Source of the DNA: Bacillota bacterium
GTDB lineage: Bacteria; Bacillota; Clostridia; Peptostreptococcales; Anaerovoracaceae
Direction: 5' to 3'
NCBI GenBank assembly: GCA_017459895.1
Contig: JAFUCA010000002.1
Coordinates: forward strand, 101,559-165,558
Length of the DNA: 64,000 nucleotides
Shown: positions 18,345 to 26,011 of the stretch, piece after piece
Numbering within the stretch: the stretch's first letter is position 1
Layout: every line of letters begins with the position of its first letter
Position numbers and translations under genes: made by a program
The notes under the pieces: model-generated
Database searches by the model: none
What the model was told of the DNA's origin: nothing
What the model saw: the letters and a program-made list of their open reading frames with translations, nothing else

Positions 18345-18512
18345 CTACTTCTCTTTGATCTCGATCGTAACGTCCATCCCTTCTTCATATCCCTTCAGTG
18401 TCTTCACCAGACCCAGGACCGTCTCCTGAATGATGGCCTCGACGAAGGGAACCATCGGCACATCCTCGCCGTTGAATTTCAAAACAAGATCCTTCTCTCC
18501 CGCTTCTTTCAT
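18345..18512 (-). CDS. Small 55-aa protein of the AOR operon
   Basis: The sequence runs MKEAGEKDLVLKFNGEDVPM to GMDVTIEIKEK. It is acidic and probably alpha/beta, with no Cys and no membrane segment. GAAAGGAT precedes the ATG. Codon use matches the neighbours and the gene sits tightly between the MoaD-like and E1-like genes, so I regard it as real. I do not recognise a family. A small accessory or assembly factor for AOR is a context-based guess only. Confidence 0.6.
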   Translation of the reverse strand: MKEAGEKDLVLKFNGEDVPMVPFVEAIIQETVLGLVKTLKGYEEGMDVTIEIKEK

Positions 18513-18559
18513 GTTTCTGTTTATCCTTTCTGCTCCCGCGGCCCGCCGGGCCCGGTCGC

Positions 18560-18799
18560 TCAGCCTCCCGATACCTGGGACCAGGCCTTCAGCTCGTCGC
18601 CTTCCTCCAGCCGGTCGTAGATCATGCAGCGCATGCCGTTTCGCACGACGAATCCGAACCGGGGAATCTCCCGGTAATTCATGCCGATGCACTGCAGCGC
18701 CTCATCGCAGGTGCAGCCGTCCGGCACCTCGACGATGCGGTACTCCTCGCCGGGCATGTATTTTTTCAGCGTGCCGCGCATGGTGATTTTGATCTTCAT
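18560..18799 (-). CDS. MoaD/ThiS-like sulfur carrier protein of the AOR operon
   Basis: 79 aa of ubiquitin-like fold ending in SGG, the Gly-Gly tail needed for adenylation and thiocarboxylation. The segments MKIKITMRGTLKKYMPGEEY and LEEGDELKAWSQVSGG fit MoaD. The E1-like partner is encoded two genes downstream. It supplies sulfur for the molybdopterin dithiolene. Confidence 0.85.
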   Translation of the reverse strand: MKIKITMRGTLKKYMPGEEYRIVEVPDGCTCDEALQCIGMNYREIPRFGFVVRNGMRCMIYDRLEEGDELKAWSQVSGG

Positions 18800-18857
18800 G
18801 TTCCGTAGCCCTCCCGGCTATAGTGTATCACAGATTTTCCTTCCCAAAAAGCAGGAA

Positions 18858-18881
18858 GTGCCCCGGCGCCGGCCGGGGCAC
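18858..18881 (-). terminator. Strong hairpin between AOR and the MoaD-like gene
   Basis: GTGCCCCGGC and GCCGGGGCAC form a GC-rich stem followed, 6 bases later on the minus strand, by TTTTT. It may partly terminate transcription, so that the catalytic genes are expressed more than the cofactor genes. Confidence 0.55.
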
Positions 18882-18895
18882 GAATGAATTGCCGT

Positions 18896-20668
18896 TTACA
18901 GTTCGTCGAGCATCGTCTGCGGCAGGCATCCGTTCTCATCCCAGCCCATGATCTCATAGTACTGGCTGAGCATATCCTGGAAGCCCTCCTCGGTCATGAC
19001 CTGGCCGTCCGCCGGGCCGCCCTTCAGCGGATCCTTGAACAGCCGCTGCGGAACCACGTCGTGCTCACGGGTGAATCCTTCTCTCTGGTTGAAGGCGCGT
19101 CCGATGTTCAGGACTCTGCGTCCGACGGTGCTCATATCCTCTTCGGTCCATTCCTTGCCGGTGATCAGGGTCAGCAGCTCTGCCATGATGGCGTAGTCCA
19201 CCGATCCCCAGAGGTCGCACAGGCAGCAGGAGAACTTGATGGCGTTGAACTCGCCCAGATCGTACAGGACCTGTCCCTTGCCCTCGTGGGTGTACGGCGG
19301 GCAGGATGCCTCGAAGACTTCCTCGTTCGCCGTGTAGGAACGCATGTGGCAGGCACCCCGGTCGGATACCGCATAGGATGCCGCCATGCCGAAGCTGCCG
19401 CGGGGTTCGTACTGCGGGAACTCCAGACCCTTCGAATGCATCGCGAAGTCCGTACCGCCCCACTTCTCGGAAGCGACCTTGACGCCGTCCGCCAGCTCCG
19501 CGCCTTCGCCGCGGCGGTAAGCCATATCCTTAATGATCTGAATCATTTCCTCTTCGTTGCCGAAGTGAACGCCGAAATCGTGAATGCCCTTCTCCGCCAT
19601 CTCCATCGCCCAGGCGACGGTAACGCCGGTGCTGATGGAGTCCATGCCCAGATCATCGACGACCTGGTTGTAGCGGACGTTGTGCTCGATGCTGACGATG
19701 TCGCACTGCGGGCCGGAGGCCGCTGTGGTCTCGTATTCCGGACCTTCGCAGATCGCATCCCCAACGCGCATGAAGTTGCCGCAGCCGAGGCCGCAGGAAC
19801 CGCAGCCCCGCTTGCCCAGACGGTATTTCTTCATGACAGCGCCGTTGTATTTATCCCAGTTGACGTCGGTCGCAGCGCTGAAGTTGTGCGCCGGCAGGAT
19901 GCCGCCGTCGTTGCAGGCCTCGAGGAACGCGTAGGTACCTTCGTCGAACACGTACTCGTTGTCCTCGGACAGGCAGTTCTCGTGGAAGATCTCCAGGATC
20001 CGGTCGGTGGCTTCCTTGATGTTCGGAAGCTTCAGACCCTTGGTCCCCTTGATCAGGATGGCCTTGAGCTTCTTGCTGCCCATGACGGCGCCGATGCCGC
20101 CGCGGCCGGCCTGACGGTAGTAGTCGCTGTTGATGCAGGAGATGAAGTTCAGGTTCTCTCCTGCCGGACCGATGGACAGCACGCTGTACTCCGTACCGTA
20201 TTCATCGATCAGGATCTTCTCCGCTTCATGGGAGGTCTTGCCCCACAGATGATCCGCATCGTGAAAGGTGATCTCGTCGTCCTCGATCACGATGTAGGAG
20301 GGCTTATCCATCTGTCCCTCGAATACGACTATGTCGTATCCGGCAAACTTCAGCCGGATGCCGGCGTGACCGCCGATGGAGCAGTCGTTCATGGTCCCCG
20401 TCGCCGGAGACTTGGCCGCTACGGACAGCTTGCCGGAGCACGGGATCGGTGTTCCGGTCATCGGTCCGGTGGTCAGATACAGGTTGTTCTCGGGTCCCAG
20501 CGGGTCGATTCCCGGCTTCATGTCCTCGTACATGTAACGGATGGCCAGGCCCTTGGATCCGACGTATTTCTCAGCGAACTCCATGTTCAGGGGTTCGGTT
20601 CTGGTTGTTCTGTTCGTACAGTCGATGCGCAGCACCTTGTCCTGATATGCGCTCATTCTTTCTGTCAC
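18896..20668 (-). CDS. aor: Aldehyde ferredoxin oxidoreductase (tungsten-pterin enzyme)
   Basis: 590 aa, the normal AOR length. Family hallmarks in order are TGPMTGTPIPCSGKLSVAAK, GHAGIRLKFAGYD, ASGPQCDIVS with EYETTAASGPQ, and LGMDSISTGVTVAWAMEMAE. CGSCGLGCGNF and a downstream CCLCDLWG supply [4Fe-4S] ligands. The enzyme oxidises aldehydes to acids, or reduces acids, with ferredoxin as electron partner and a bis-pterin tungsten cofactor. I chose GTG at 20668 because GGAGG lies 8 bases upstream. The first in-frame GTG would overlap that site, and the ATG at 20656 is 20 bases away. The gene follows its ferredoxin subunit directly and lies in a riboswitch-led operon. Confidence 0.92.
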   Translation of the reverse strand: MTERMSAYQDKVLRIDCTNRTTRTEPLNMEFAEKYVGSKGLAIRYMYEDMKPGIDPLGPENNLYLTTGPMTGTPIPCSGKLSVAAKSPATGTMNDCSIGGHAGIRLKFAGYDIVVFEGQMDKPSYIVIEDDEITFHDADHLWGKTSHEAEKILIDEYGTEYSVLSIGPAGENLNFISCINSDYYRQAGRGGIGAVMGSKKLKAILIKGTKGLKLPNIKEATDRILEIFHENCLSEDNEYVFDEGTYAFLEACNDGGILPAHNFSAATDVNWDKYNGAVMKKYRLGKRGCGSCGLGCGNFMRVGDAICEGPEYETTAASGPQCDIVSIEHNVRYNQVVDDLGMDSISTGVTVAWAMEMAEKGIHDFGVHFGNEEEMIQIIKDMAYRRGEGAELADGVKVASEKWGGTDFAMHSKGLEFPQYEPRGSFGMAASYAVSDRGACHMRSYTANEEVFEASCPPYTHEGKGQVLYDLGEFNAIKFSCCLCDLWGSVDYAIMAELLTLITGKEWTEEDMSTVGRRVLNIGRAFNQREGFTREHDVVPQRLFKDPLKGGPADGQVMTEEGFQDMLSQYYEIMGWDENGCLPQTMLDEL

Positions 20669-20680
20669 AGCAGTCACCTC

Positions 20681-21076
20681 CTATTCAAACGTCAGGGCGC
20701 CGTGCGGGCACGCCTTGACACAGTTCGGATCGCCTTCGCAGGTGTCGCAGATGTACGCCATTTTATCGCGGATCCGCACGACATGCTTCGGGCACTTCTT
20801 CGCGCAGAGGCCGCAGCCTTTGCACTTCTCGGCATCCACGTGGATCCAGCCGTTGTCCATGTCGATCGCATCGAAGGGGCACGCCTTCATGCACATGCCG
20901 CAGAGGATGCAGTAGTCGTCGATGTACTTCAGAGATCCGTCATCGTAGCATGTCTCGATGGCCAGTCTCGCCTTCGAGGGATTGTATTCCCCCTCCTTAT
21001 AGGCGGAGCAGACCTGCGAACACAGCTGGCACCCGATGCAGAGTGCTTTCTTGAATTTCAACCGTTTTGTCGCCAT
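20681..21076 (-). CDS. Polyferredoxin-type electron-transfer subunit of AOR
   Basis: 131 aa with four cysteine clusters of the [4Fe-4S] type: CIGCQLCSQVC, CILCGMCMKACP, CKGCGLCAKKCP and CDTCEGDPNCVKACP. This layout matches the small iron-sulfur subunit encoded beside AOR in many anaerobes. It should pass electrons between AOR and soluble ferredoxin or an NADH module. It is the first gene of the operon, about 65 bases after the riboswitch terminator. Confidence 0.9.
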   Translation of the reverse strand: MATKRLKFKKALCIGCQLCSQVCSAYKEGEYNPSKARLAIETCYDDGSLKYIDDYCILCGMCMKACPFDAIDMDNGWIHVDAEKCKGCGLCAKKCPKHVVRIRDKMAYICDTCEGDPNCVKACPHGALTFE

Positions 21077-21140
21077 AGTTCCATCTCCCTTAATTTACAT
21101 ATAAATCCTTTTGCATGTTTCTGGGCCTTCGCCGGCAAAC

Positions 21141-21262
21141 AAAAAAGCAAAGGCAAACCAGACGGTCTCCTTTGCGCAATGGCGGGCTCCGGGATCGCTC
21201 CCGAAACCTATCGCTCTAACCGGCACGCCCCGCGTGTCGAGAAAGAGTCGGAGTCTTCTTAC
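21141..21262 (-). ncRNA. Moco/Tuco-type riboswitch with overlapping intrinsic terminator, AOR operon leader
   Basis: The leader contains GCGATAGG (21207-21214), a CGGGA-GCGA-UCCCG hairpin and GCCATTGCGCAAAGGAGAC (21165-21183). The order and core words match what I remember of the molybdenum/tungsten cofactor RNA motif. CUCC near the 5' end can pair with GGAG near the 3' end to close the aptamer. The terminator is GCAAAGGAGACC, loop GUCU, GGUUUGCCUUUGC, then six U (21141-21175). It uses the same GGAGAC strand, so a closed aptamer would block termination. A second copy precedes the first Mop gene. Class assignment is from memory of the motif; an Rfam covariance search would settle it. Confidence 0.75.
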
Positions 21263-21265
21263 GTT

Positions 21266-21294
21266 ATTATATGGCATCGCCGGGGCAATTGCAA
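21266..21294 (-). promoter_or_regulatory. Promoter of the AOR operon
   Basis: On the minus strand TTGCAA, a 17-bp spacer and a perfect TATAAT place the transcription start right at the 5' end of the riboswitch. Confidence 0.8.
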
Positions 21295-21337
21295 TGGATT
21301 TTTATGCAAAGGCTGGAGCCTTGATGGCTCCTGGTTG

Positions 21338-21644
21338 CTGTTCACACATCGCCTGCGAGATGCAATGACTTGCCCGATTCCGTCCAATAGCAACGACATT
21401 ACAAGCACTTTTGATGCTTGCGGATCGAAAACTCGTATATCTTAGAATGCTTTCGGGACAAATCCTCGATTTCAAACATCAGCCAATGGGATTTGTCCCG
21501 ATAATCTATATTTTATGAGTTCGATTGGACCGAGACAGAGCATACGGATCGAACTGGCGAAATAAATGCGGCATTTCGTTCCGTCATCATCAAAACAGCT
21601 AAATTTTGCTTTCGTTTCGTACCACCCACGCCTGAGCCTGGCGA
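21338..21644 (-). repeat. Duplicated upstream block, copy A
   Basis: About 290 bp of the minus strand align with 39904-40188 on the plus strand at high identity (roughly 85% by eye). Both copies precede a promoter-riboswitch unit in the same orientation. The block contains a conserved GGACAAATCC / GGATTTGTCC stem and ends in GATGTGTGAACAG. A hairpin (GGAGCC-ATCAA-GGCTCC) lies just beyond it, followed by an exact 11-mer motif at 21306. A 69-codon open frame inside it differs from the other copy mainly at first and second codon positions, so it is probably not coding. Confidence 0.8.
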
Positions 21645-21803
21645 CCGTCTGAAAAGTAACGTCTCCTGCTTCTATCTGCACTGTAGTTTTTCCTTTGATC
21701 TGACCTGCTGATCAGTACTCTCCGGGATTGCAGGGGGTATATCGGTGTGTTACTGTAATCTGAGTCCATCCAGCTTTTTCAAATCAGTAAATTCTTGACA
21801 TTT

Positions 21804-21842
21804 CACTGAACAACATCCCTTAAACGCATCATTTGTTCAGTG
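21804..21842 (-). other. 10-bp inverted repeat downstream of the uptake operon
   Basis: CACTGAACAA and TTGTTCAGTG are separated by 19 bases. It lies about 90 bases after the last gene of the uptake operon and could act as a terminator, though only weak T-richness follows. Nothing else is evident in 21645-21930. Confidence 0.4.
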
Positions 21843-21930
21843 CTCCCAGCCTTTTCGAGCGGCGCACCCACGCCCGGGGAGGGGGTGTGCTGGTAAATGA
21901 GACTTACGCCGGATACGAACATCCTCGCTG

Positions 21931-22461
21931 TCACTCAATCTCCAGCCTCTGCACCATCCTGACCCAGTAGGCGGAGTCGGACTCGGGGATGATGATCCGC
22001 AGGGGGGCGTCTTCCTCGCCGAGGGGCGCTCCGTCGATACCGAAGGCCAGAATGATGTCGTTGCTCTCCAGCACCCGGCGGTCCAGTTTGGCGTCGTACT
22101 CATCCCGGGCAAAGACCCGGACGCTGTCGATCTGCTCCTGGGACATGCCAAACTGACGGAGCACCGTGTCCAGCGTCGGCCCGGTGGCCCGGACCTTGCC
22201 GATCTTGTCGCTGGTGCTCTCGGTCTTCACGGTGACGCAGTCCATTTCCTTCAGATCAGCGACGGTCAGGGTGATGTCGTCATCGGTGATGCCGGTCAGT
22301 GTGATCGTTTCATCCGCGTATCCGGAGATATCGATGTCGTCCGCCCCGCAGCCGCTCATGCAAAGGCTGGCGAATCCCAGGATCAGCGCCAGCGCGGCCG
22401 CAGCAAAGCCTGCGCCGGCCCGCCTCTTCCGGGCCGGCTTTTGATTACTCTTCCACCACAT
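21931..22461 (-). CDS. Lipoprotein with a sulfite-oxidase-fold-like module
   Basis: 176 aa. The signal peptide ends in a lipobox (MSGC). The mature part (TITLTGITDDDITLTVADLKEMDCVTV, TGPTLDTVLRQFG, APLRIIIPESDSAYWV) follows the pattern of the oxidoreductase molybdopterin-binding (SUOX-like) fold, in which a leading GxxxxxxTLTVADLK strand-helix is typical. At under 180 residues it is a single small domain and lacks other redox domains, so ligand binding rather than catalysis is likely. It is the last gene of the uptake operon and overlaps the DUF2149 gene by 17 bases. Confidence 0.7.
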   Translation of the reverse strand: MWWKSNQKPARKRRAGAGFAAAALALILGFASLCMSGCGADDIDISGYADETITLTGITDDDITLTVADLKEMDCVTVKTESTSDKIGKVRATGPTLDTVLRQFGMSQEQIDSVRVFARDEYDAKLDRRVLESNDIILAFGIDGAPLGEEDAPLRIIIPESDSAYWVRMVQRLEIE

Positions 22462-22756
22462 AGTACTTCCCCGTCTTCGGATCCTGGTAGACCCGGCCCA
22501 TATCCTTCAGATCCTCGGTGACCGCCGCGTCCTCCTCGACGGTGTCTCCGATGTTTTCCACCTCGTAGCGCACGTCCTGGTGCGTGATCTCCCCGGTCTC
22601 ACTGACGTTCACATTCCAGCTGATGATCAGCGCCAGCAGCAGCCCGCAGGCAAACACCAGCATGGCATCCGCCATGTTGCCCACGCCCTCCATCGGGCTG
22701 AAGTCCTCGGATAGCTCCTTCATCCGGAAGTTCTTGTTTCCCGCGTCCATCCTCAT
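22445..22756 (-). CDS. DUF2149-like membrane protein (ExbD-like partner)
   Basis: 103 aa with one N-terminal membrane segment (GNMADAMLVFACGLLLALIISW) and an extracytoplasmic tail. The topology matches ExbD/TolR, and the sequence looks like DUF2149, which is typically encoded beside MotA/TolQ/ExbB-type channels in metal-uptake clusters. It overlaps that channel gene in an ATGA junction. It probably couples ion flow to the surface proteins of the operon. Confidence 0.75.
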   Translation of the reverse strand: MRMDAGNKNFRMKELSEDFSPMEGVGNMADAMLVFACGLLLALIISWNVNVSETGEITHQDVRYEVENIGDTVEEDAAVTEDLKDMGRVYQDPKTGKYYVVEE

Positions 22757-23451
22757 TGCTGCCCCACCTCCTGCCGGACATCCTGCGCCGCCTTCTGCTG
22801 CTGCAGCTGCCGGTAGATCTTCTTTCGCTCCGCCGCCTGCACGTTCAGGATGGTCTCCATGATCGTCTGCGTCCAGGACATATACTGCTCGTACCAGCCT
22901 TTGCGAATGCCGGAGATGAAGTAGGACACCGCGCCGCTGACCAGGCCGGCGATGGTGGTATCAAAAGCGATCATCAGCGAATCGGACAGGGTCTTCGTGT
23001 CCCCCTGCCCCAGGGCGATCAGACCCGGGCCCAGCGGAATCAGCGTTCCCATCAGGCCGAACATGGGCGCGATCCTGGCCACCAGATCCGTCACCTTGAC
23101 GATGCGCCGGTAACGGTACTCCTCATCCGCCGCCATCTGCCGTGCCAGGGCTTCCCGCAGATCATCGGGCAGCGTTGTCCGCTTCACCACTTCCTGGTAC
23201 GCCTTCTTCTGCCGGGGGAGCATACCGCTGTCATCAATGATCTTCTCCACATCCCGGATGCTCTTGCCGTGGAGGCTATCCACCAGCTCGGGGATGCTGA
23301 CCTTGAGAGCCCGCCGCTCCGTCAGCGCCTCCACGATAAATCCCCCCAGCATGACGATGGTCAGCAGGATCAGCAGCAGCAGTATGATGACCGTCGGGAT
23401 CTGCAAGGATCCTGCGACTACCCGCAATGTATCGATTACTACGCTTGACAT
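22753..23451 (-). CDS. MotA/TolQ/ExbB-family proton channel
   Basis: 232 aa. One N-terminal membrane segment (PTVIILLLLILLTIVMLGGF) is followed by a cytoplasmic loop and two further segments with the family core VARIAPMFGLMGTLIPLGPGL and MIAFDTTIAGLVSGAVSYFISGI. ExbB-type proteins use proton flow to energise uptake. In Gram-negatives they work with TonB, but here no outer-membrane receptor or TonB is encoded. The DUF2149 gene directly downstream is the probable stator partner. AAGGAG precedes the ATG. Confidence 0.88.
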   Translation of the reverse strand: MSSVVIDTLRVVAGSLQIPTVIILLLLILLTIVMLGGFIVEALTERRALKVSIPELVDSLHGKSIRDVEKIIDDSGMLPRQKKAYQEVVKRTTLPDDLREALARQMAADEEYRYRRIVKVTDLVARIAPMFGLMGTLIPLGPGLIALGQGDTKTLSDSLMIAFDTTIAGLVSGAVSYFISGIRKGWYEQYMSWTQTIMETILNVQAAERKKIYRQLQQQKAAQDVRQEVGQQ

Positions 23452-23469
23452 GTGAACTCCTTCCTGATG

Positions 23470-24870
23470 TTACGGCCGGTGTTTCCAGCCTTTGATGATC
23501 TGTCGGAACCGGCGGAACCGAATGAATCCGCCCGCGCCCGCCGCCGCGATAGCAGTACCTGCCGCGCCCGCCGCCGTGCCCGGCGAATAGTCCCGCTGCT
23601 TTTCCAGCGATGCTGTGTCCTCCGTCATCGCCCGCTCCTCGGCGGTCTCCGGCGGCTCTTCACTGATCTGTCCTCCCAGACTGATCTCCCGCAGCTGCAC
23701 CGTGGACCGCGTCTGCTCCGAAAACGATGCCTTCTGGCTCGCCCTGGTCTGCGCGTCCTGCTCCCGGGTGGCCTTCATCGTCTGCCGGGCAGCCCGGGTC
23801 GTTTTTTTTGTCGCCTCCGGCTTCGGCTCCTTCTTCTTCGGCTCTCCGGTCCCGTTGATGGTGACCGAAGCGCTCATGCCGTTCTCCGCAGTGACCGTGA
23901 TGGTGACCTTGCCCGCCTTGAGAATGGTCACGTTGCCCTCCGAATCGACTGTGGCAACCGAGGGATCGCTGGACTTCCACCGAAGCTTTCCCAGCGTCCG
24001 GCCGAATTCATCCGCAAACAGCTGATCCCCGTCGATATAGATCTGCAGCTTCGTCACGCTGCCCACCTTCAGATCGGAGCCGGCCGGATCGATCCCGATA
24101 CCGGTGACCGGCGAGCCGCTTAAGGTCACATCGATGCCGTAAATGCTGTGCACCGAGTCCATCGAGGAAACATCCCCGCCGTCCTGGCCCGGCCGCGTCT
24201 GCACGCCTTCCGCCAGGGGCGTCTGGCCCATGCAGAACCGGTAGGTCTGCTTCGTTCCCTGGGACAGATCCTCCGCATAAACGCCCGGCGCTTTCGTCGC
24301 CCCGAAGGTCAGGGCCAGAATCGACGGAACCTCATAGCCGCCCTCCAGCGCCCCGGGGAGCGGTGTCAGGGTCTTGCCGTCATCGCTTCGCTCATAGGCC
24401 GATGACAGATTCGGATAATAGAACCTGCCCCCGAAGCTCAGATGCTGCTGCACCGTAAAGTTGCGGGTGTACCCGTCGGTGGTCCGGAAGGTCACGTTCA
24501 TGATGGAAGCCGGATCGATCCCGGCGGCCTCAATGATGGTCATCACCTCCGGTCCGCAGGCTGCCATAGACATGACGGTGCCGACGCTGGTCACATTCGA
24601 ATAGTACCAGGTCTGCGCCCCCATGGCCTCCAGTTCGTCCCGCGTGAAACGGGCCTTCTCCCGGATCAGGTCGCCCCGCTCGCCGAAGTACTGGACCCGT
24701 ACGCTCAGGTCCTCTCCCGCCGTTTCCGCAAAGGCTGGCTCACCGGTTTGGTGAAACCACAGGCAGGAGGACAGGACCATCAGCACTGCGCACAGGGCTG
24801 CCGCGATCCGGGCCGGCTGCCGGCCCCCTCGTCTGTATTTCGTTGTCCTCCTGTCAGTACCCCAGTTCAT
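23470..24870 (-). CDS. Membrane-anchored surface protein: sulfite-oxidase-like module plus Big2 domain
   Basis: About 466 aa. The ATG at 24870 is chosen because GAGAGGG precedes it; it overlaps the binding-protein stop by 17 bases. The signal peptide ends AFA-E. Residues about 60-245 resemble a SUOX-like module (FTRDELEAMGAQTWYYSNV, TDGYTRNFTV, VPSILALTFG). Residues about 250-330 form a Big2 Ig-like domain (LRWKSSDPSVATVDSEGNV, LKAGKVTITV). A low-complexity charged linker leads to a C-terminal Gly/Ala membrane segment and a basic tail. It is likely a surface receptor for the importer. Confidence 0.75.
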   Translation of the reverse strand: MNWGTDRRTTKYRRGGRQPARIAAALCAVLMVLSSCLWFHQTGEPAFAETAGEDLSVRVQYFGERGDLIREKARFTRDELEAMGAQTWYYSNVTSVGTVMSMAACGPEVMTIIEAAGIDPASIMNVTFRTTDGYTRNFTVQQHLSFGGRFYYPNLSSAYERSDDGKTLTPLPGALEGGYEVPSILALTFGATKAPGVYAEDLSQGTKQTYRFCMGQTPLAEGVQTRPGQDGGDVSSMDSVHSIYGIDVTLSGSPVTGIGIDPAGSDLKVGSVTKLQIYIDGDQLFADEFGRTLGKLRWKSSDPSVATVDSEGNVTILKAGKVTITVTAENGMSASVTINGTGEPKKKEPKPEATKKTTRAARQTMKATREQDAQTRASQKASFSEQTRSTVQLREISLGGQISEEPPETAEERAMTEDTASLEKQRDYSPGTAAGAAGTAIAAAGAGGFIRFRRFRQIIKGWKHRP

Positions 24871-26011
24871 CCCTCTCAAACGTTCTTCCGTAACAAAGCT
24901 GATACAGCGCATCCACATGCTGCTTCAGAGTCTCTTCGTCCAAAAGCTGCGGATGCATGATGTGCATCATGTAATCGATGCCCAGGGTGCTGACCACGCC
25001 GGGAAATTCCCAGGAGTCGGCCTCCGCCGGCATCTCGTATATGTGTTTTTCTCTGACTGCGGTGAGCTCCGACCAGGCCGGATCCTGCAGAAGGTCCTCC
25101 GCCGTATAGACCGCGCTCTCGCTGTTGGTAATGAAGATATAATCCGGATCCCAGGCGAAGATCTGCTCGGTTCCGGCGGTCGGCCACAGCTCCGTGGCTT
25201 TCAGGTCCGCCGCGCAGTTGACGGCCCCGGCCCGCTCCAGCATTTCCCCCTGCAGCATGGATCCGTCAGCCACCTTGCCGATGGAGGTCCCCATGACGAT
25301 GGCCGTCGGTTTATCCGCATCGTCTATCTGCGATACAAGATCCTCCGATGCCCGGATCTGCCCGTTGTAGTAATCGATCAGCTCCGCCGCCTTGTCCTCC
25401 GCGCCGCAAACCTTGCCCAGAAGATCCAGCGCGCAGACCATGTCCTCCGGAGTCTCCACTTCGATGCCCACCGAAGGGATCCCGATCTCGCTGACCGCCT
25501 CCAGCGTCTGCACATCCGAAGCCTTATGGACGAACAGGTCCGGACCCAGCTGGGCCAGGGCTTCGATGTCCGCTACCCCCTTGCCCACGTCCGCGCAGTC
25601 CGCCAGGGAGGGCTGCAGCTGCTCCAGGAAGGGCTCGCTCTTGCCGATGCCCTTGATCTTATCCCCCTGATCCAGACTGAGCAGGAACCGGATCACCACC
25701 CGGTAACACAGGGCGATGGACTGGGGATCTTTCTTCACGGTGACCTCCCGTCCCGCCTGATCCACCACGGTCAGTTCCTCTTTGGTCTCGGATACCACCG
25801 TACCCGCCGGATCGCCGTTTTCAGAAACCGCCGGGCTGCCGGGATCCGGACCGGCACTACCGCCTCCGCCTGCGCCGCATCCGGCGAAACAGATCAGGCA
25901 GCCGGTCAGAAGAAGGGCCGCCAAAAGCGCCGTCATGATCCGCGTCCGCCGGGACAGGCCGGAGCCGCCGAGCATTTTTTCCCGGTTTATTGACTGTTTT
26001 ATTGACTCCAC
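24854..26011 (-). CDS. Substrate-binding lipoprotein, cobalamin/heme/siderophore ABC importer
   Basis: About 385 aa from a GTG start that has GGAAGGAG upstream and overlaps the ATPase stop by 13 bases. A lipobox (CFAGC) is followed by a Gly/Pro linker. Then comes a class III (FepB/BtuF-like) binding fold with DQAGREVTVKKDPQSIALCY, ALAQLGPDLFVHKASD and WDPDYIFITNSES. It delivers its ligand to the permease and ATPase encoded just upstream. Which metal chelate or cofactor it binds is not evident. Confidence 0.88.
   Translation of the reverse strand: MESIKQSINREKMLGGSGLSRRTRIMTALLAALLLTGCLICFAGCGAGGGGSAGPDPGSPAVSENGDPAGTVVSETKEELTVVDQAGREVTVKKDPQSIALCYRVVIRFLLSLDQGDKIKGIGKSEPFLEQLQPSLADCADVGKGVADIEALAQLGPDLFVHKASDVQTLEAVSEIGIPSVGIEVETPEDMVCALDLLGKVCGAEDKAAELIDYYNGQIRASEDLVSQIDDADKPTAIVMGTSIGKVADGSMLQGEMLERAGAVNCAADLKATELWPTAGTEQIFAWDPDYIFITNSESAVYTAEDLLQDPAWSELTAVREKHIYEMPAEADSWEFPGVVSTLGIDYMMHIMHPQLLDEETLKQHVDALYQLCYGRTFERDELGY

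Noticed and set aside
20813-20823. GCAGCCTTTGC in the ferredoxin gene as a motif copy
   Set aside because: One mismatch, and it encodes the conserved CKGCG cluster, so protein constraint explains it.
18884-21445. 853-codon frame antisense to AOR and its ferredoxin subunit
   Set aside because: Runs across two clear genes, a riboswitch and a promoter on the other strand.
21472-21681. Small protein gene shared by the two duplicated blocks (about 69 codons)
   Set aside because: Differences between copies fall mainly on first and second codon positions, starts and ends differ, and neither copy has a ribosome binding site.
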